A stretch of 64,000 bases of DNA from Microcaldota archaeon (GTDB lineage Archaea; Micrarchaeota; Micrarchaeia; Micrarchaeales; Micrarchaeaceae), in assembly GCA_021801355.1 (NCBI GenBank), contig JAJYYB010000005.1, positions 86,290 to 150,289 on the forward strand, in the 5' to 3' direction. Position 1 is the stretch's first letter, and every line of letters starts with the position of its first letter. A program made the position numbers and the translations under genes. The notes beneath the pieces are model-generated. The model saw nothing but the letters and a program-made list of their open reading frames with translations, was not told the origin of the DNA and searched no databases. This document shows, one piece after another, positions 62,325-64,000 of this stretch.

Positions 62325-63101
62325 TCACTTTATTTTGAGCGCCTCCTCGAGCGGCTTCCCCTGTATGACGATCGCGTTCAATCTCCTGGCTGTCCTAAAA
62401 GGATCGTCGCTTTGCCAAGCGTTCCTGCCTACTGCAACGCCTGAGGCACCAGCCTTCACGCATTCGCTGACGTGTCTTAAGAACTCATCTTCCGTGGCGG
62501 TTTTTGGTCCGCCTGCCATGTACACGGGAGTCTTCCCTGCGGCTCGTACGGCCCACCTGAAGCTTTCGATATCACCGCTGTATTTTATCTTCACCGCATC
62601 CGCGCCAAGTTCCATACCTGCTCTTGCGGCATAAGCTACCATCTCCTTAGTGGTGTCGTTCTTGACGAACTCTCCCCTAGGGTATATCCAAAGTATGGCA
62701 GGCAGGTTGTGCGCGTGCGCCTCCTCCTGTATTCTTCCGAATTCCGCCATCATCTCGCTTTCATAAGCGCTCCCGATGTAAATCGTATAGCCCACCGCAG
62801 AAGCGCCAAGCTTGATCGCGTACTCGACAGAGCAGTTCTGCCTAGCCATGGGCTCCTTGCCATATATCGCTGTCTTGCCATTAAGTTTCAGCAGGAGCGG
62901 CACCTTCTCGTTGTTGTAGTACCGCTCAGCAATACCCTTCTGGGACACGAACGCGTCAAAGCCGCCCCTTCTGGCTATATCGACAACATACGTAGGATCA
63001 ACATTCTTGTCGTTGAAGTCCGTCGGGCCATGTTCAAGTCCCTGGTCATATGCGAGTATCAGCGACTTTCCGTCTCTCATAAGTTTGTTCATTCGGTCCA
63101 T
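62325..63101 (-). CDS. fba: Class I fructose-bisphosphate aldolase, archaeal DhnA type
   Basis: 258 aa. LILAYDQGLEHGPTDF, GFDAFVSQKGIAERYY, LWIYPRGEF, DAVKIKYSGDIESF (Schiff-base Lys) and VYMAGGPKT cover the archaeal class I aldolase barrel. Cleaves FBP to DHAP and G3P. First gene of the fba-pfp operon; no upstream gene within ~110 bp. Confidence 0.94.
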   Translation of the reverse strand: MDRMNKLMRDGKSLILAYDQGLEHGPTDFNDKNVDPTYVVDIARRGGFDAFVSQKGIAERYYNNEKVPLLLKLNGKTAIYGKEPMARQNCSVEYAIKLGASAVGYTIYIGSAYESEMMAEFGRIQEEAHAHNLPAILWIYPRGEFVKNDTTKEMVAYAARAGMELGADAVKIKYSGDIESFRWAVRAAGKTPVYMAGGPKTATEDEFLRHVSECVKAGASGVAVGRNAWQSDDPFRTARRLNAIVIQGKPLEEALKIK

Positions 63102-63172
63102 TTTATCTCGCCCTTGCAGTTTGTTAGAACAAAGACTTATCCTGCACTAGTAGTGCATGGTAAACACAGAGG

Positions 63173-63208
63173 CATAAAAAGAAAATTTGCTGCCTGGAAG
63201 GGCAGCAA
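63173..63208 (-). terminator. Hairpin plus U-rich terminator of the 141-aa gene
   Basis: On the minus strand, after the stop at 63216, an 8-bp perfect hairpin (TTGCTGCC/GGCAGCAA at 63187-63208) is followed by AAATTTTCTTTTT. Confidence 0.6.
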
Positions 63209-63215
63209 CACGTGC

Positions 63216-63641
63216 TTACTTTTCAGTCTTCTTCTCGGTTATCTTCGTCGTGCTTATCATGAGAGGAGGTATGAGTCCAAGTGAGTATGCAACAAGCGTG
63301 CCAGTTGCGCTGCACCTGAAATTGAGATCGTTTATTATCTCCTCGGCAAGTTCGACCGGAAGTGAATGGTTGTCATTCCACTTCTTTATAACGGCGTTCG
63401 CAGCGTCCTTGGTTTCGCTGACCTCGATCACGCCACCGAGCTTTATCTGTCCTATGCTTTTGGCCTCCTTCCCGACTCCATCGAAATAATCAGCCACGAA
63501 CGTGTAATTCACGTTCAATCGGTCGTTGTTTCCGGCAACATCATCTATGTTTATGTTAAGCCTCGGGAACCTCTGCTTCGAAAGAGTCTCTACTGAATCT
63601 ATCTTTCCCTCCACTTTTGATATCGTGATTCCAGTTATCAT
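63216..63641 (-). CDS. Unrecognised protein, 141 aa
   Basis: Begins ITGITISKVEGKIDSVETLS, with strand-rich NVNYTFVADYFDGVGKEAK, then GQIKLGGVIEVSETKDAANA. No signal peptide; no family recognised. ATG at 63641 is chosen because a TATA box (TTTAAATAC, about 63669-63677) predicts transcription from about 63647, and GTGATTGG precedes it; an upstream ATG at 63734 lies beyond the TATA box. Confidence 0.7.
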   Translation of the reverse strand: MITGITISKVEGKIDSVETLSKQRFPRLNINIDDVAGNNDRLNVNYTFVADYFDGVGKEAKSIGQIKLGGVIEVSETKDAANAVIKKWNDNHSLPVELAEEIINDLNFRCSATGTLVAYSLGLIPPLMISTTKITEKKTEK

Positions 63642-63668
63642 CCAATCACGCTTCTTATTCGTTAACAA

Positions 63669-63680
63669 AGTATTTAAATC
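63669..63680 (-). promoter_or_regulatory. TATA box of the 141-aa gene
   Basis: Minus-strand AGATTTAAATAC, 28-39 bases before the ATG at 63641. Confidence 0.5.
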
Positions 63681-63846
63681 TGTGTAGATTTTCCGGCTAT
63701 CATCGTGGTTTTGCCCCATATAGGGAGTTGACATTTAATCTAGAAAGACCTGTTTTCTTCTCTGTTGGCACTAAGTTACAGTGGATTTTCCTATACAAGC
63801 CATTTCCAGAAATTCGTTGCTTAACGTTTATTTCTCCGTTTTACGT

Positions 63847-63981
63847 CTATTTGTCAACTTCCTTATGAAGCCTGGCTCTGTCCCAGAAAACGTTTGATAT
63901 GTGATACCAGATAAAATTGGCGTTCTGGGCAGCCCTTCTTATTATAAGCAACCATCTCTTTTTCTGAAGTTTTGCCACCAT
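63847..63981 (-). CDS. Possible small basic protein, 44 aa
   Basis: MVAKLQKKRWLLIIRRAA then NANFIWYHISNVFWDRARLH and EVDK. Codons are host-like (ATA, AGA, AGG, GCC). A second frame on the same strand is open from the window edge to a TAA at about 63876 and could instead be the C-terminus of a gene lying to the right; only one of the two is likely real. No family recognised. Confidence 0.35.
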   Translation of the reverse strand: MVAKLQKKRWLLIIRRAAQNANFIWYHISNVFWDRARLHKEVDK

Positions 63982-64000
63982 AATCTATAATTCCGGCCTT

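Noticed and set aside
1..64000. CRISPR array, insertion sequence or rRNA
   Set aside because: No regularly spaced repeat-spacer series, no transposase-like ORF with terminal inverted repeats, and no rRNA-like sequence were seen.

Overview
This window is archaeal chromosomal DNA. The evidence is a group II thermosome, eL14 and eL34 ribosomal proteins, archaeal adenylate and cytidylate kinases, family B DNA polymerase, type II methionine aminopeptidase, archaeal-type ProRS, RNase HII, mevalonate-pathway enzymes, DUF929 and DUF106 proteins, GGTG/GTGAT ribosome binding sites, tRNA introns with bulge-helix-bulge geometry and a C/D box sRNA. The short intergenic gaps, several bacterial-type metabolic enzymes (TPI, GTP cyclohydrolase II, PFK) and Ser/Asn-rich surface proteins suggest a small-genome DPANN/Micrarchaeota-like acidophile-associated archaeon. 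That placement is inference, because no rRNA is present.

Layout. 1-5.8 kb: a partial ankyrin protein, an unrecognised two-gene pair, then a minus-strand translation/nucleotide cluster (eL14, cytidylate kinase, eL34, DUF106 insertase, adenylate kinase, thymidylate kinase). 5.9-12.7 kb: thermosome, Mrp ATPase, single-stranded-DNA-binding protein, flippase-like protein, glycosyltransferase, DUF929, PAP2. 12.8-18.3 kb: intron-bearing tRNA-Trp, ClC channel, large pilin-like surface protein, ACT protein. 18.6-23.8 kb: LemA/HtpX, TauE/DUF1634, methyltransferase, TPI, SemiSWEET. 23.9-30.8 kb: mevalonate kinase and decarboxylase, carbamate kinase, HAD phosphatase, proline dehydrogenase, P5C reductase, ProRS. 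30.8-33.1 kb: a large membrane protein.

33.24-37.99 kb is an integrated mobile element of about 4.7 kb in tRNA-Gln, bounded by a 58-bp direct repeat. It carries a tyrosine integrase whose 5' end is separated from its body by integration, an origin-like field of inverted repeats, a hairpin-dense stretch that may be an RNA, three unrecognised genes and a cupin. A protein with a duplicated unknown domain lies just outside attR.

39.5-43.9 kb: riboflavin genes, a cation antiporter, a C/D box sRNA and a secreted CAP protein. 43.9-49.4 kb: a complete suf operon (B, D, regulator, C, S, U) with repeat elements at its promoter. 49.6-64 kb: Nudix, P5C-dehydrogenase-like ALDH, DUF192, tRNA-Arg with a T-loop intron, RNase HII, surface protein, Map, PolB, and an aldolase/PPi-type PFK pair.

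The genes together cover lower glycolysis (fba, PFK, tpi), isoprenoid lipid synthesis, Fe-S assembly and proline oxidation/reduction. Three genes (PFK, DUF192, the large membrane protein) have no in-frame AUG/GUG/UUG where their N-terminus should lie, but do have an ACG directly after a Shine-Dalgarno-like sequence.
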